This document shows positions 1-8,846 of a DNA stretch of 37,443 nucleotides, piece after piece. The notes beneath the pieces were generated by a model. It made no database searches and was not told the origin of the DNA. It worked only from the letters and a program-made list of their open reading frames with translations. The position numbers were made by a program, and so were the translations under genes. The DNA comes from Gammaproteobacteria bacterium (GTDB lineage: Bacteria > Pseudomonadota > Gammaproteobacteria > SZUA-229), in assembly GCA_022340645.1 (NCBI GenBank), contig JAJDNP010000076.1, positions 1 to 37,443 of the forward strand. Reading direction: 5' to 3'. Numbering within the stretch: position 1 is the first letter of the stretch; every line of letters begins with the position of its first letter.

Positions 1-833
1 GCCGCCGGGGTGAAGGCGTGGGTAATGATAAGTGAAAAAGTCTGCGGCAAGGCGGCATAGTTGATTATCAGGATCAGCAGTCCCGCGCCGATATAGGAAA
101 AAGCCATCAACGGCACCAGTTTTCCTGCAACACTCGCGATGCGTTTAATGCCGCCGATCAGTACCAGGGCGGCGAGTATTGTTATGATTGCTCCAGTTAC
201 GATATGTGGCAGATTGAAGGTATTGTTAATCACGTCGGCAACAGAATTAGCCTGTATGGTATTGCCTATACCAAAACCGGCGAATGCGCCAAACAGTGCA
301 AAACAGGTACCCAGCCACGACCAGTGCGGTTTCAATCCGTTTTTGATATAAAACATTGGCCCGCCGATATGCATCCCTCGGCTATCAACTTCGCGGTATT
401 TGACCGCAAGTACGGCTTCCGCATACTTGGTTGCCATCCCGACCAGTGCAGTGCACCACATCCAGAATAAGGCACCGGGACCGCCGAGGAAAATTGCTGT
501 GGCGACACCTGCAATATTGCCGGTACCAATGGTTGCCGATAGTGAAGTCATTAATGCATTGAATGGCGGGATATCACCTTCGCCTTTTATCTGTCTTCCT
601 TGCCAGAGCAGCCTGAAACCGTAACTAATGTTCCTGAATGGCAGGAAAGACAACCCCAGCATTAAATACAGGCCGGTGCCTAAGATAAGCAGTAGCATTA
701 GCGGCCCCCACACAACACCATTAATGTAAGAAACCAGATCAGATAAAAATTGTATGACATCTGTTATTTTCAGCATTAATGGTCCCCAAACTTCACCATT
801 AATGAAGGAAATTATGTCATTTAAATATTGCAT
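1..833 (-). CDS. Sodium:alanine symporter (AGCS family), N-terminal part
   Basis: This inner-membrane Na+-coupled amino-acid carrier is cut by the left window edge, so only the first ~277 residues are visible and the C-terminal half is missing. The reading frame is open throughout. It shows AGCS landmarks: VWGPLML followed by a membrane segment, then SLSATIGTGNIAGVA, GGPGALFWMW and GMATKYAE, then further hydrophobic segments. The first 26 residues are nearly repeated (INGEVWGPLML then INGVVWGPLML), so the start is ambiguous. ATG at 833 precedes both copies. ATG at 776 lies just upstream of the second copy and has a better ribosome site (GGGGA, 6-7 nt away), and it fits the family's usual short N-terminus. 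Family assignment is firm; the exact substrate (alanine or glycine) is inferred. Confidence 0.85.
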   Translation of the reverse strand, partial: MQYLNDIISFINGEVWGPLMLKITDVIQFLSDLVSYINGVVWGPLMLLLILGTGLYLMLGLSFLPFRNISYGFRLLWQGRQIKGEGDIPPFNALMTSLSATIGTGNIAGVATAIFLGGPGALFWMWCTALVGMATKYAEAVLAVKYREVDSRGMHIGGPMFYIKNGLKPHWSWLGTCFALFGAFAGFGIGNTIQANSVADVINNTFNLPHIVTGAIITILAALVLIGGIKRIASVAGKLVPLMAFSYIGAGLLILIINYAALPQTFSLIITHAFTPA

Positions 834-849
834 AGCATTTACTTTTACG
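694..849. repeat. Degenerate 78-bp tandem duplication across the symporter start
   Basis: Positions 694-771 and 772-849 align without gaps and share roughly two thirds of their bases. The best match is AGCATTA and CACCATTAATG at the same offset in both units. The period of 78 bp is 26 codons, so it keeps the reading frame and duplicates the first membrane-proximal residues of the symporter. The ATG of the outer copy corresponds to ATA in the inner copy. Confidence 0.6.
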
Positions 850-1664
850 TGAATTTGAAATGAATGAATAATAACAGTTTCCGCGCTGTGTTTTCATCTG
901 TATAAAAACGCCAAGATGTATCACTTTGCGCGTCATAAGTGATATTAGTTGAAGTCGCCGGGTTAATAAAATCGAGCTGCGCGAAGTTGATTAAAAAAAT
1001 TACCGGCTCAATTATTAGCTGTCTCTTATACAAAAACAGTCCCGGTACTGATATTGCCTGATGAGAATGTTTTAGAGTCCCCGATAGAGGACCAGTAAAA
1101 CCCTCGCCTTTAGGTGACGGATAAGGGTATAAGGCAATGAGTCATCTACTCTCGCCAAGGCGCAAAGCACACAAAGACAGGCTCTTTGTATTTAAAACCG
1201 GCAGTGACTTGTTTTCTTCGCGTGCTTTGCGTCTTTGCGAGATAAATAAACAGCAGGTGATAGATAAAGCTGACAACGTCATCAGTCATGTGCAAATCGG
1301 CCTGCCGGCTGAATTTATACGGCTTTCAGCTGTATCCCGAAGCCACCGGCTTTAACCGGTGAGTATTCACATAAAATAAAAAGCTTCAAAAATCAGGCTA
1401 CCATTTGTCTGAAATGTCTGTTTGTAATTCCAGCAATACATTGTAAAGTGTTGAAAAACTGACAGTATTGACTATATATTCAGTAACATGTTTATCCTGA
1501 CTGGTTGATAAAAAAATACATATATATTTCAGCCAGTTAAAATCCTCCAAACTTGATTTTTGCAAGTTAATCTGCTTTGAAATAACTAAATGCTTAAATG
1601 ATACGCATACTTTACGTTTGGAAACGACATTAGTCGCCCGCTAAGCATTTATCCGGATACCGTG
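834..1664. other. Gene-poor interval between symporter and DUF1631 gene
   Basis: I find no gene I can defend here. A minus-strand open frame of 62 codons (845-1033, TTG start) ends 11 bases before the symporter start, but it resembles nothing I recognise. Its first codons are made by a 14-nt match to the Tn5/Nextera mosaic end at 1019-1032. A palindromic element lies at 1151-1241. A small hairpin CACCGG/CCGGTG lies at 1344-1361, in a context (AAGCCACCGGCTTTA) that looks like another dispersed repeat. The AT-rich stretch 1380-1660 presumably holds the promoter of the DUF1631 gene, but I cannot fix its position. Confidence 0.5.
1151..1241. repeat. Palindromic intergenic element with CGCAAAG arms
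   Basis: The left arm at 1151-1170 (CTCGCCAAGGCGCAAAGCAC) pairs with the right arm at 1222-1241 in 18 of 20 positions. Inside it is a second perfect 7-bp hairpin, ACAAAGA (1171-1177) with TCTTTGT (1183-1189). No transposase is nearby. This is the shape of a non-autonomous miniature element or a dispersed palindromic repeat. The CGCAAAGACGCAAAG type of arm is familiar to me from other environmental genomes, but I cannot name a family. Confidence 0.6.
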
Positions 1665-3869
1665 ATGAAACCACAGCAGAACATTCAGCCGCATAATAAC
1701 AACACTGGAACAGACAATGGTTCAGGCAAGTATTCAATACTCATCGATAAGATTGTAGAGTGTGCCAATAATCATCTGCTGATGTTTATGAATCAAATGT
1801 TGAGCACAGCGGACGAAAAGCTGAATGCCGAAGCAAAAAAAGCCAAAACTGAAGCAGAGCGCAACAAGTACATTGCCTGTACGAAGTTATTTTGTACAGA
1901 GCGAAATGATATTAGCCACCTGTTCTTCATGAAGCTAAACAGGTCACTGGCAACATCTCATGCAGATCCTGCAGACATTGAAAACGACACCAGCCTGGTA
2001 GACCAGGATGAAATGGATGAAATGGTGGCGATAACAACGATGCATGCAAAGGCCATGAATATCTATGGTCACGAAGTAAAAAATCTTGAAGCGCGTCTTG
2101 AGTATCTTGAGATCATGTGTACAGAGAGTTTTGATAAGGAAGCGCTGGATCCGAAACACATATGCGAAGTCTTTCAGGGAACCATTGAAACTATTGATTT
2201 AGCTATTGAAGTTAAATTAATTTTTTACAAGTTATTTGACCAGGAAGTGTGTTCAAAACTTGGCGTTATGTATAGTGCACTTAACCGGTTACTGGTTGAT
2301 CATGGCATATTGCCTGAAATCGTTCTGACAACAACAAAAGACATTGATATTGAGCAACACATTGAAGGAGAAGTGTCATCACGTGTTGCAACGTATTATG
2401 ATCCGGAGGAAAAGATACATACAGATTTCATACCAAGAACCAAGGAAGAAATAAGCCGCATTGTTAATGAGTTTATGTCAGGGGAAATGACCATAACGGG
2501 TGATGAAATCGAGTTGCCAGAGTCATTTCTGCGCACACCGACACAGCAGGATCTGGATGGTAAAAACTGTTACCAACGAAAAGATGTGCTAACAGCACTT
2601 TCCAATCTGCAGCGTAAGTTAACCTCTTTGCATAATAAAGCCAGGAACCTCACAACCAGTCAGATCAAACAGGAACTGCTTAACGATATAGAAAAAACAC
2701 ATAGCGGCGATGCAGATAAAAAAGTAAATCTGCTCGACGAAAGAAGCATGGATTTTGTCGGTTTAATGTTCGATGCAATTGCGCATGACGAGACGATTTC
2801 CGACATCATGAAAAAACTGATCAATCGTCTGCAGATTCCAGTGATGAAACTGGCGATGACGGACGGCAAGCTTTTTGATCAGGAGGTGCATCCCGCAAGA
2901 GTAACGATAGATTTATTAACCAATGCGGGTAAAGGTATCAACAGCAGGGAAGACCGTTTGTATAATGAATTAGCAGTTGTTGTCGACGATATTCTGGACA
3001 TGTTTGACGCTGATATATCAGCTTTTGAACAGGCAGTTAATCAAATACAGGCCATTATTGACAAGGAAAAAAAGTTAACAGAACAAATAGAAAAGCAGCA
3101 ACAAAAACAGATATTGCTCGAACATGCCCGCCATATCGTTACAACACAGCTGAAAATGCTGTTCTGCAATAAAAAAATGCCAGAGCAGATCAGGCCGCTA
3201 GTATTAAAAAACTGGGCAACATTAATGCTCAACCGTTACCTTCGATACGGACGCGGCAGCACCCCCTGGATCCAGTCGGTGTTATTGCTCAAACTTTTAA
3301 TTAAATGCATGCAACCGATTCGTTTACAATCCCAGTACAATCTTGTCAAAAGTAATCACCTGGCGCTAGCCGAGGCGGTAAATGATGAGCTTTTTGAAAC
3401 ACATCTGGATAAAGATGAAATAGCCAGTCAGGTAGCGGTGCTTAAAATGCATTTTTTACAATTGATAAAGCAATTTGATTTGAAGCTAATCGGTGACGCT
3501 GGCGATGACTTAACTGAAGAAGAACTTGTTGACAATACAGCTGATGACACTGAAGAACAGGTACAGCAAATACAGCAGCAGGTAGATATGGCCAGACAAA
3601 AAATTGCCAGGTTATCAAGCACTACAAAACCGGGTGTCTGGTATGAAATATTTACCGATAAAGATAAATCAAAAAGGCGCCTGAAACTTTCAGTAATTTT
3701 AACTGATGCGGCGCAGTTAATTTTTGTTGATCGAAAGGGTGTAAAAGTTATCCAGAAAGATGCAGAAGAATTTGCCAAAGAGCTTGAGGATAACCGTTCT
3801 CGTGTGCTGGCAGATCATTCAACATTTGATTTTGCTTTAGGGCAGGTGATAGGCCGAATGGCGGCCTGA
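1665..3869 (+). CDS. DUF1631 family protein, probable regulatory or scaffold protein
   Basis: A large soluble protein of 734 residues with no signal peptide or membrane segment. The last ~85 residues carry the pattern I associate with DUF1631: KPGVWYEIF, then KRRLKLSVIL, then LIFVDRKGVKV, then a helical tail ending FDFALGQVIGRM. A charged, Gln-rich coiled coil (IEKQQQKQ and surroundings) lies around residues 455-490. Domain function is not established; a C-terminal small beta-barrel of PilZ type is an inference from the pattern. GTG at 1662 directly precedes ATG at 1665, and I chose the ATG. Transcription is convergent with the dsbA-like gene, and a TTGGCAG repeat element separates them. It does not appear to be in an operon. 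Confidence 0.8.
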   Translation: MKPQQNIQPHNNNTGTDNGSGKYSILIDKIVECANNHLLMFMNQMLSTADEKLNAEAKKAKTEAERNKYIACTKLFCTERNDISHLFFMKLNRSLATSHADPADIENDTSLVDQDEMDEMVAITTMHAKAMNIYGHEVKNLEARLEYLEIMCTESFDKEALDPKHICEVFQGTIETIDLAIEVKLIFYKLFDQEVCSKLGVMYSALNRLLVDHGILPEIVLTTTKDIDIEQHIEGEVSSRVATYYDPEEKIHTDFIPRTKEEISRIVNEFMSGEMTITGDEIELPESFLRTPTQQDLDGKNCYQRKDVLTALSNLQRKLTSLHNKARNLTTSQIKQELLNDIEKTHSGDADKKVNLLDERSMDFVGLMFDAIAHDETISDIMKKLINRLQIPVMKLAMTDGKLFDQEVHPARVTIDLLTNAGKGINSREDRLYNELAVVVDDILDMFDADISAFEQAVNQIQAIIDKEKKLTEQIEKQQQKQILLEHARHIVTTQLKMLFCNKKMPEQIRPLVLKNWATLMLNRYLRYGRGSTPWIQSVLLLKLLIKCMQPIRLQSQYNLVKSNHLALAEAVNDELFETHLDKDEIASQVAVLKMHFLQLIKQFDLKLIGDAGDDLTEEELVDNTADDTEEQVQQIQQQVDMARQKIARLSSTTKPGVWYEIFTDKDKSKRRLKLSVILTDAAQLIFVDRKGVKVIQKDAEEFAKELEDNRSRVLADHSTFDFALGQVIGRMAA

Positions 3870-3892
3870 AAAAACAAGTTGGCAGGATAAAG

Positions 3893-3990
3893 ATAAGTTG
3901 TCAGTTGGCAGTAATTTTAAAAAAATACAACCGCTTTTAAAACAGTTTTTCGCTTTTTTCACTGATAACTGCCAACTGCCAACTGCCAAG
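3893..3990. repeat. TTGGCAG-heptamer palindromic element, copy A
   Basis: The element begins with TTGGCAG-type units (3899-3938 region), has an AT-rich centre containing AATTTTAAAAAAAT, ACAACCGCTTTTAAAA and TTTTTCGC, and ends with ACTGATAACTGCCAACTGCCAA. The two ends are inverted copies of the same heptamer. It lies between two convergent genes, and its right end abuts the stop codon of the dsbA-like gene (3991-3993). Copies B (5758-5918) and C (11691-11748) share the same core. Confidence 0.8.
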
Positions 3991-4629
3991 TTATGAAGAC
4001 GCGTTTAATATTTTAATTATTTGTCTAATGATATTATCACTGCTGGTGTAATCAACAGATATTTCAGTGTTTTTAGCGTTATGGGATAAAACCAGCGCCG
4101 GGAAACTGTTTACGTGTAAAGATCTGGTCAGCTGTAATTCTCTTTTTAATTCATTCATGCAGGCTTCACTGCCAAGATCATGGGCAAAGGTAACTGTGTC
4201 AAGTCCTGCTTCGCCGGCCAGCTGGATCAGCACATCAGCATCTGAAGGATTCCTGGCCTGCAGGTAATAGGCCTGCTGAATGGCCAGTATCATCTTTTTT
4301 TCAATTTGCGGCTGTTGCATTCTAGCAGCGATCACCGCGCGGCAGGCAGGGTAGGTTGACCTTCGTGGCTTACAAAGTGACCAGAAATCGTAATTGAATT
4401 CTATGCCTGGAATTTCCTGCTGAATTCTCTTCCAGGTGCCACGAAGCCTGTTTTGCATATCGTCAGACATTGGCTGATCTGTATCAGTTGCCAGACCGCC
4501 TAAAACATACTGAAGTCTTACAATACCATGCAGTGCCAGTTGCACCTGGTCCCAGGCCGGGTGAAATCCCCAGCACCAGCTGCACATGGGATCATGAACA
4601 TAATATAAAGTCGCAGTCGTATTATTCAT
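3991..4629 (-). CDS. Cytoplasmic DsbA-family thiol oxidoreductase (FrnE-like)
   Basis: A 212-residue thioredoxin-fold protein. The active-site motif CSWC is at residues 16-19 in the context HDPMCSWCWGFHP. The helical insertion is typical of the DsbA/FrnE group, and the cis-proline loop is visible near the C-terminus as NSFPAL. There is no signal peptide, so it should act in the cytoplasm, unlike true periplasmic DsbA. The family includes proteins proposed to act as disulfide isomerases or in redox stress; the substrate is unknown. It sits 40 bp downstream of the broken ppnP on the same strand. Its TAA stop lies exactly at the edge of repeat copy A. Confidence 0.85.
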   Translation of the reverse strand: MNNTTATLYYVHDPMCSWCWGFHPAWDQVQLALHGIVRLQYVLGGLATDTDQPMSDDMQNRLRGTWKRIQQEIPGIEFNYDFWSLCKPRRSTYPACRAVIAARMQQPQIEKKMILAIQQAYYLQARNPSDADVLIQLAGEAGLDTVTFAHDLGSEACMNELKRELQLTRSLHVNSFPALVLSHNAKNTEISVDYTSSDNIIRQIIKILNASS

Positions 4630-4669
4630 TCAATGTTTTTCAGTTACAAACCAGTGCAATTATTGAGCA

Positions 4670-4966
4670 TTAATAACCATACTCACACAGGTAGGCGCAA
4701 TCGGCGGGAGCGCAAACATTAAATGAGCTGTCTGCTGCAACTTCAAATGACTGGCCGGCCAGATAGCTTTTGCTTTCTCTTTCACCGTCAAGCTGAATAA
4801 TTAATTCGCCGGTAATAACCGTCAATAACCGTCATTTTTTCTCTTTCTGCTGTGTTAAACACGTAATCCCATGCACAGCCATAATGCCCACAGTTGCCGG
4901 CCTGGATTGCCCCTGAAAAGCCATGGATTTAACTTTTCCGTCAAAATATTCATTGGTTTTAAACAT
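4670..4966 (-). pseudogene. ppnP: ppnP (pyrimidine/purine nucleoside phosphorylase), interrupted by in-frame stop
   Basis: Reading down from ATG at 4966 gives [19 protein letters not shown], the start of the small cupin PpnP (YaiE/DUF1255). Reading up from TAA at 4670 gives the matching end: VITGELIIQL, AGQSFEVAADSSF and CAYLCEYGY. Between them codon 45 is TGA (4832-4834). The cause is visible: a 10-bp tandem duplication (4814-4823 and 4824-4833) together with one base apparently lost from the adjoining A tract. The net change is +9, which restores the frame but leaves the stop. Undoing both gives the expected EKKMTVITG and ~95 residues, the family length. PpnP phosphorolyses nucleosides. Either the gene is newly dead or the assembly is wrong here. 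Confidence 0.8.
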
Positions 4967-5071
4967 AAGATTAGTAAAAATATGATAGTTAAATAACAGC
5001 AGCTAATGCTGAAGCATTTTTTGCGGCTAAACAAGATTGCCATCAAAAAAATATATTTAATCCATAACACA

Positions 5072-5101
5072 TTGATATTGTGATAATTTTGTATATATTA
5101 T
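5072..5101 (+). promoter_or_regulatory. Candidate sigma70-type promoter for rhodanese gene
   Basis: TTGATA at 5072-5077 is followed after 18 bases by TATTAT (5096-5101), or after 16 bases by TATATT. This is in the AT-rich gap between the divergent ppnP remnant and the rhodanese gene. The leader to the rhodanese ATG would be about 30 nt. It is a pattern match only. Confidence 0.35.
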
Positions 5102-5135
5102 AAAATCCTAATATTTTACGACAGATGCTTGAAAG

Positions 5136-5423
5136 ATGAAAAAAGAATATAGTTGCAGTTTTGTTGAAGAAAAGCTCAGTGTGGGCGGACAGTTGATCGA
5201 TGTACGATCTCCAGTGGAATTTAACCAGGGTGCGCTTGATGGCGCCGTGAATATGCCTATTGACCATTTCACGTCGCTGAAAGATGATATTGATAAAACC
5301 AAACCCGTGTTGCTGTACTGTCGAACGGGCGCTCGTTCAGAAATGGTAAAAAGATATCTTGAACAGTCAGGCTTCAACCAGGTATACAATATTGGGGGCT
5401 TGCTGCAGTTTGCCGGTTGTTGA
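5136..5423 (+). CDS. Single-domain rhodanese-like sulfurtransferase
   Basis: A 95-residue protein that is one rhodanese domain. The catalytic loop is YCRTGARSE, with the active Cys at residue 62. Upstream it has the usual LIDVRSPVEF and INMPID-like (VNMPIDHF) motifs, and the C-terminal GFNQVYNIGGL. There is no signal peptide, so it should be cytoplasmic. Members carry persulfide sulfur on the Cys; the acceptor here is unknown. A heavy-metal-domain gene follows after 52 bp on the same strand and is probably co-transcribed, which suggests a link to metal or sulfur handling (inference). Confidence 0.9.
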   Translation: MKKEYSCSFVEEKLSVGGQLIDVRSPVEFNQGALDGAVNMPIDHFTSLKDDIDKTKPVLLYCRTGARSEMVKRYLEQSGFNQVYNIGGLLQFAGC

Positions 5424-5475
5424 CCTGCTGCAGCCAGTTAATTTACAGCTCCTAAATAACACAGGTTTAAATAGT

Positions 5476-5757
5476 ATGGCTTATGATATTTCAGTTGAAA
5501 ATATAAAGTGTGGTGGTTGTGCCAACACCATTACCAGCAAGTTAAATGCAATGGATATTGTAGACAGCTGCCAGGTTGATATTGAAAATGGTGTTGTTAA
5601 TGTCAACGGCGATGAGTCGCATCGCGCCGAGGTAATTCAACAATTATTGAAATTAGGCTATCCGGAAAAAGGCAGCGCCGAAGGATTGAAAGCGGCCAAA
5701 GCCAAAGCAAAATCGTTTGTCAGCTGTGCTGTTGGCAGAATAAAAGAAAGTCATTAG
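5476..5757 (+). CDS. Heavy-metal-associated (HMA) domain protein
   Basis: A 93-residue protein starting at ATG 5476; the same frame is open further upstream, but that part overlaps the rhodanese gene. The N-terminal ~65 residues form an HMA (CopZ-like) domain with metal-binding Cys at residues 12 and 15 in IKCGGCANTI. The usual GMxCxxC has IKCGGC here. After the domain comes a Lys/Ala-rich linker and a C-terminal tail with another Cys (SFVSCAVGRI). It is likely a small cytoplasmic metal-binding protein; copper is the usual ligand in the family but is not proven. The TAG stop runs directly into TTGGCAG of repeat copy B. Confidence 0.8.
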   Translation: MAYDISVENIKCGGCANTITSKLNAMDIVDSCQVDIENGVVNVNGDESHRAEVIQQLLKLGYPEKGSAEGLKAAKAKAKSFVSCAVGRIKESH

Positions 5758-5918
5758 TTGGCAGTTTGCGGAAAAGATAAGTTGGCAGTTGGCAGTTGGC
5801 AGTTGGCAGTTGGCAGTTGGCAGTAATTTTAAAAAAATCACAACCGCTTTTAAAATAGATTTTCGCTTTTAACTGATAACTGCCTACTTCAAACTGCCAA
5901 CTTATCTTTTCTGCCAAC
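5758..5918. repeat. TTGGCAG-heptamer palindromic element, copy B
   Basis: The largest copy. Six perfect tandem TTGGCAG units occupy 5782-5823. The shared AT-rich core (AATTTTAAAAAAAT, CACAACCGCTTTTAAAA, TTTTCGCTTTTAACTGATAA) follows, then CTGCC-type inverted units and a final CTGCCAAC. Lone TTGGCAG and CTGCCAAC sequences flank the tandem block on either side, suggesting a nested or repeatedly expanded element. It fills the whole gap between the HMA-protein stop and queA, leaving queA only ten bases of its own leader. Confidence 0.85.
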
Positions 5919-5928
5919 TTTCTTTTTC

Positions 5929-6963
5929 ATGAAAACGCGCGATTTTAACTATTCTCTGCCTGACCGGCTTGTCGCACAAAAACCCTGTGATATCCGTTCA
6001 CAGAGCCGTTTGTTACACTACTCACGCACTGATCAAGCGATTAATCACCTTGAATTTAGCAATATCCCTGATTTACTAAATCCTGGCGATTTGCTGGTGT
6101 TTAATAATACTCGTGTTATCCCGGCGCGTATTTATGGCTACAAGGAAACGGGCGGCAAAGTCGAAATACTGGTTGAGCGTGTAACAGGTGAGCAGCAATG
6201 CCTGGCGCATATCAAGGCCAGCAAATCACCCAAACCCGGCAGCAATCTTATTTTGTGTGATGCTGAGAAAAAACATCAATTCACTGTGACCGTCACTGGC
6301 CGGGAAAACGACCTGTTTTTGCTGAGCACGAGTTCAGCATACTCAATCGCAAATATCATGGAAAGCATTGGCCATATGCCATTGCCGCCTTATATCAGCC
6401 GTGATGATACGGTTGCAGATTTTTCCCGATATCAAACTGTTTATGCAGAAACACCCGGTGCAGTAGCCGCTCCCACTGCAGGTTTGCATTTTGATGAAAA
6501 TCTGCTGCAGCAACTTGGTGAAAAAGGCATTAATACCGCCTATGTCACGCTGCATGTAGGTGCCGGCACATTTCAGCCAGTTCGTTGTGAAAGTATTAAA
6601 GACCACAAAATGCACCTTGAATATCTTGTAGTACCACAGGAGACAGTCGATAAATGTTTGCAAACACGGCAACATGCCGGTCGCATCATTGCTGTAGGCA
6701 CCACGAGCGTACGCGCCCTGGAAACTGCTTCGAGAAACGGTCGTCTTCAAGCATATAGCGGTGAAACGGATATTTTTATCTATCCCGGTTACCGGTTTCA
6801 GAGTGTCGATGCATTGATTACCAATTTTCACTTACCTGAATCAACCTTGCTGATGTTAGTCAGTGCTTTTGCAGGCAAGGATGAAATCTTGTGCTGTTAT
6901 GCCAAAGCGGTAGCTGAGGAGTACCGTTTTTTCAGTTATGGCGATGCCATGTTTATCAGTTGA
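5929..6963 (+). CDS. queA: S-adenosylmethionine:tRNA ribosyltransferase-isomerase
   Basis: QueA transfers and isomerises the ribosyl moiety of S-adenosylmethionine onto preQ1-modified tRNA, giving epoxyqueuosine in tRNAs with a GUN anticodon. The protein has 344 residues, close to the family norm. Recognisable blocks are [14 protein letters not shown] at the N-terminus, [31 protein letters not shown] and the C-terminal [19 protein letters not shown]. It acts after Tgt in the pathway, and tgt follows on the same strand. The bases before the ATG (TTTCTTTTTC) contain no Shine-Dalgarno sequence because the leader is the end of repeat copy B. Initiation may therefore be weak or rely on the hairpin. 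Confidence 0.95.
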   Translation: MKTRDFNYSLPDRLVAQKPCDIRSQSRLLHYSRTDQAINHLEFSNIPDLLNPGDLLVFNNTRVIPARIYGYKETGGKVEILVERVTGEQQCLAHIKASKSPKPGSNLILCDAEKKHQFTVTVTGRENDLFLLSTSSAYSIANIMESIGHMPLPPYISRDDTVADFSRYQTVYAETPGAVAAPTAGLHFDENLLQQLGEKGINTAYVTLHVGAGTFQPVRCESIKDHKMHLEYLVVPQETVDKCLQTRQHAGRIIAVGTTSVRALETASRNGRLQAYSGETDIFIYPGYRFQSVDALITNFHLPESTLLMLVSAFAGKDEILCCYAKAVAEEYRFFSYGDAMFIS

Positions 6964-6966
6964 AGA

Positions 6967-8175
<1,209 letters not shown>

Positions 8176-8298
8176 TTAAAACGCAGGTCGGGTTAGCGTA
8201 GTGTAAGCCGAGGGTTTTCTGCTGTTACTACGGTGTTGCCGGATTAATAATAATGAAGTCTTCCCGCTCGAAATGTGGCATAATACCGCGCCATTAAT

Positions 8299-8333
8299 AG
8301 GCATTTCATTGAAAGCATTAAATGCCTTTTTTT
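8299..8333 (+). terminator. Intrinsic terminator between tgt and yajC
   Basis: AGGCATTT (8299-8306) pairs perfectly with AAATGCCT (8320-8327), and seven T residues follow (8327-8333). It sits 36 bp upstream of yajC, so it would separate or attenuate transcription between queA-tgt and yajC-secDF. Upstream, 8184-8210 looks like a worn copy of a GTCGGGTTAGCGTAG-type dispersed repeat. Confidence 0.65.
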
Positions 8334-8368
8334 CTGTAATCCAAGATTTTCAATAACAGAGGTTAAAC

Positions 8369-8716
8369 ATGAGTTTTTTTATATCTGATGCCATAGCGGA
8401 TGCCGGCGCAGCAGCCGGCGCGGCACAGGCGCCTGATCCATTAGCGTCATTAATTTTACCGATCGGCCTGGTAATTTTATTTTATTTTTTTCTTATCCGC
8501 CCGCAAAGCAAGCGCCAGAAAGAACATAAGAAAATGATTAGCGAGTTGCAGAAAGGTGAAGAAGTAATAACTACAGGAGGCATTCTGGGCAAAATCACAA
8601 AAATAAGCGATGATTTTATTACGCTTGAAATTGCTAAAGATGTTTCATTACATATACAGAAAAATGCGGTCCAGACCATTATGCCGAAAGGTACAATGAA
8701 AGATCAGATGAATTAA
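8369..8716 (+). CDS. yajC: Sec translocon accessory protein YajC
   Basis: A 115-residue inner-membrane protein of the SecDF-YajC complex. It has an Ala/Gly-rich N-terminus, a single membrane segment at about residues 27-43 (LASLILPIGLVILFYFF) followed by the conserved LIRPQSKRQKEHKKM, then a small cytoplasmic domain with GEEVITTGGILGKI. The ribosome site AGAGG lies just before the ATG. secD follows after a 130-bp AT-rich gap, so they are probably in one operon with tgt upstream, subject to the terminator-like hairpin. Confidence 0.95.
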   Translation: MSFFISDAIADAGAAAGAAQAPDPLASLILPIGLVILFYFFLIRPQSKRQKEHKKMISELQKGEEVITTGGILGKITKISDDFITLEIAKDVSLHIQKNAVQTIMPKGTMKDQMN

Positions 8717-8846
8717 TACCTTCATTTGTATAAAAAAATCGCACTCTAACATAAACACTGCTATATCAAGTTTTGTTCAAGAAAATCAAAATAATAATAA
8801 TTTTTAATAAAAAAATATCCAGAACTCTTAACGGGAACACTCAGCC

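Noticed and set aside
845-1033. 62-codon minus-strand frame ending just before the symporter
   Set aside because: Begins with TTG inside a Tn5/Nextera-like sequence, no recognised domain, and no ribosome site.
1137-1355. 72-codon plus-strand frame in the first intergenic region
   Set aside because: It runs straight through the CGCAAAG palindrome and its composition reflects the repeat, not a protein.
4855-5070. 71-codon minus-strand frame over the ppnP start
   Set aside because: Shadow frame of the ppnP remnant; the PpnP reading explains the sequence better.
5653-5917. Minus-strand frames translating as repeated ANCQLPT
   Set aside because: Only a translation of the TTGGCAG tandem repeat; no start context and no protein family.
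8184-8215. GTCGGGTTAGCGTAG-type dispersed repeat downstream of tgt
   Set aside because: Only one worn arm is visible and it cannot be separated from chance without a genome search.
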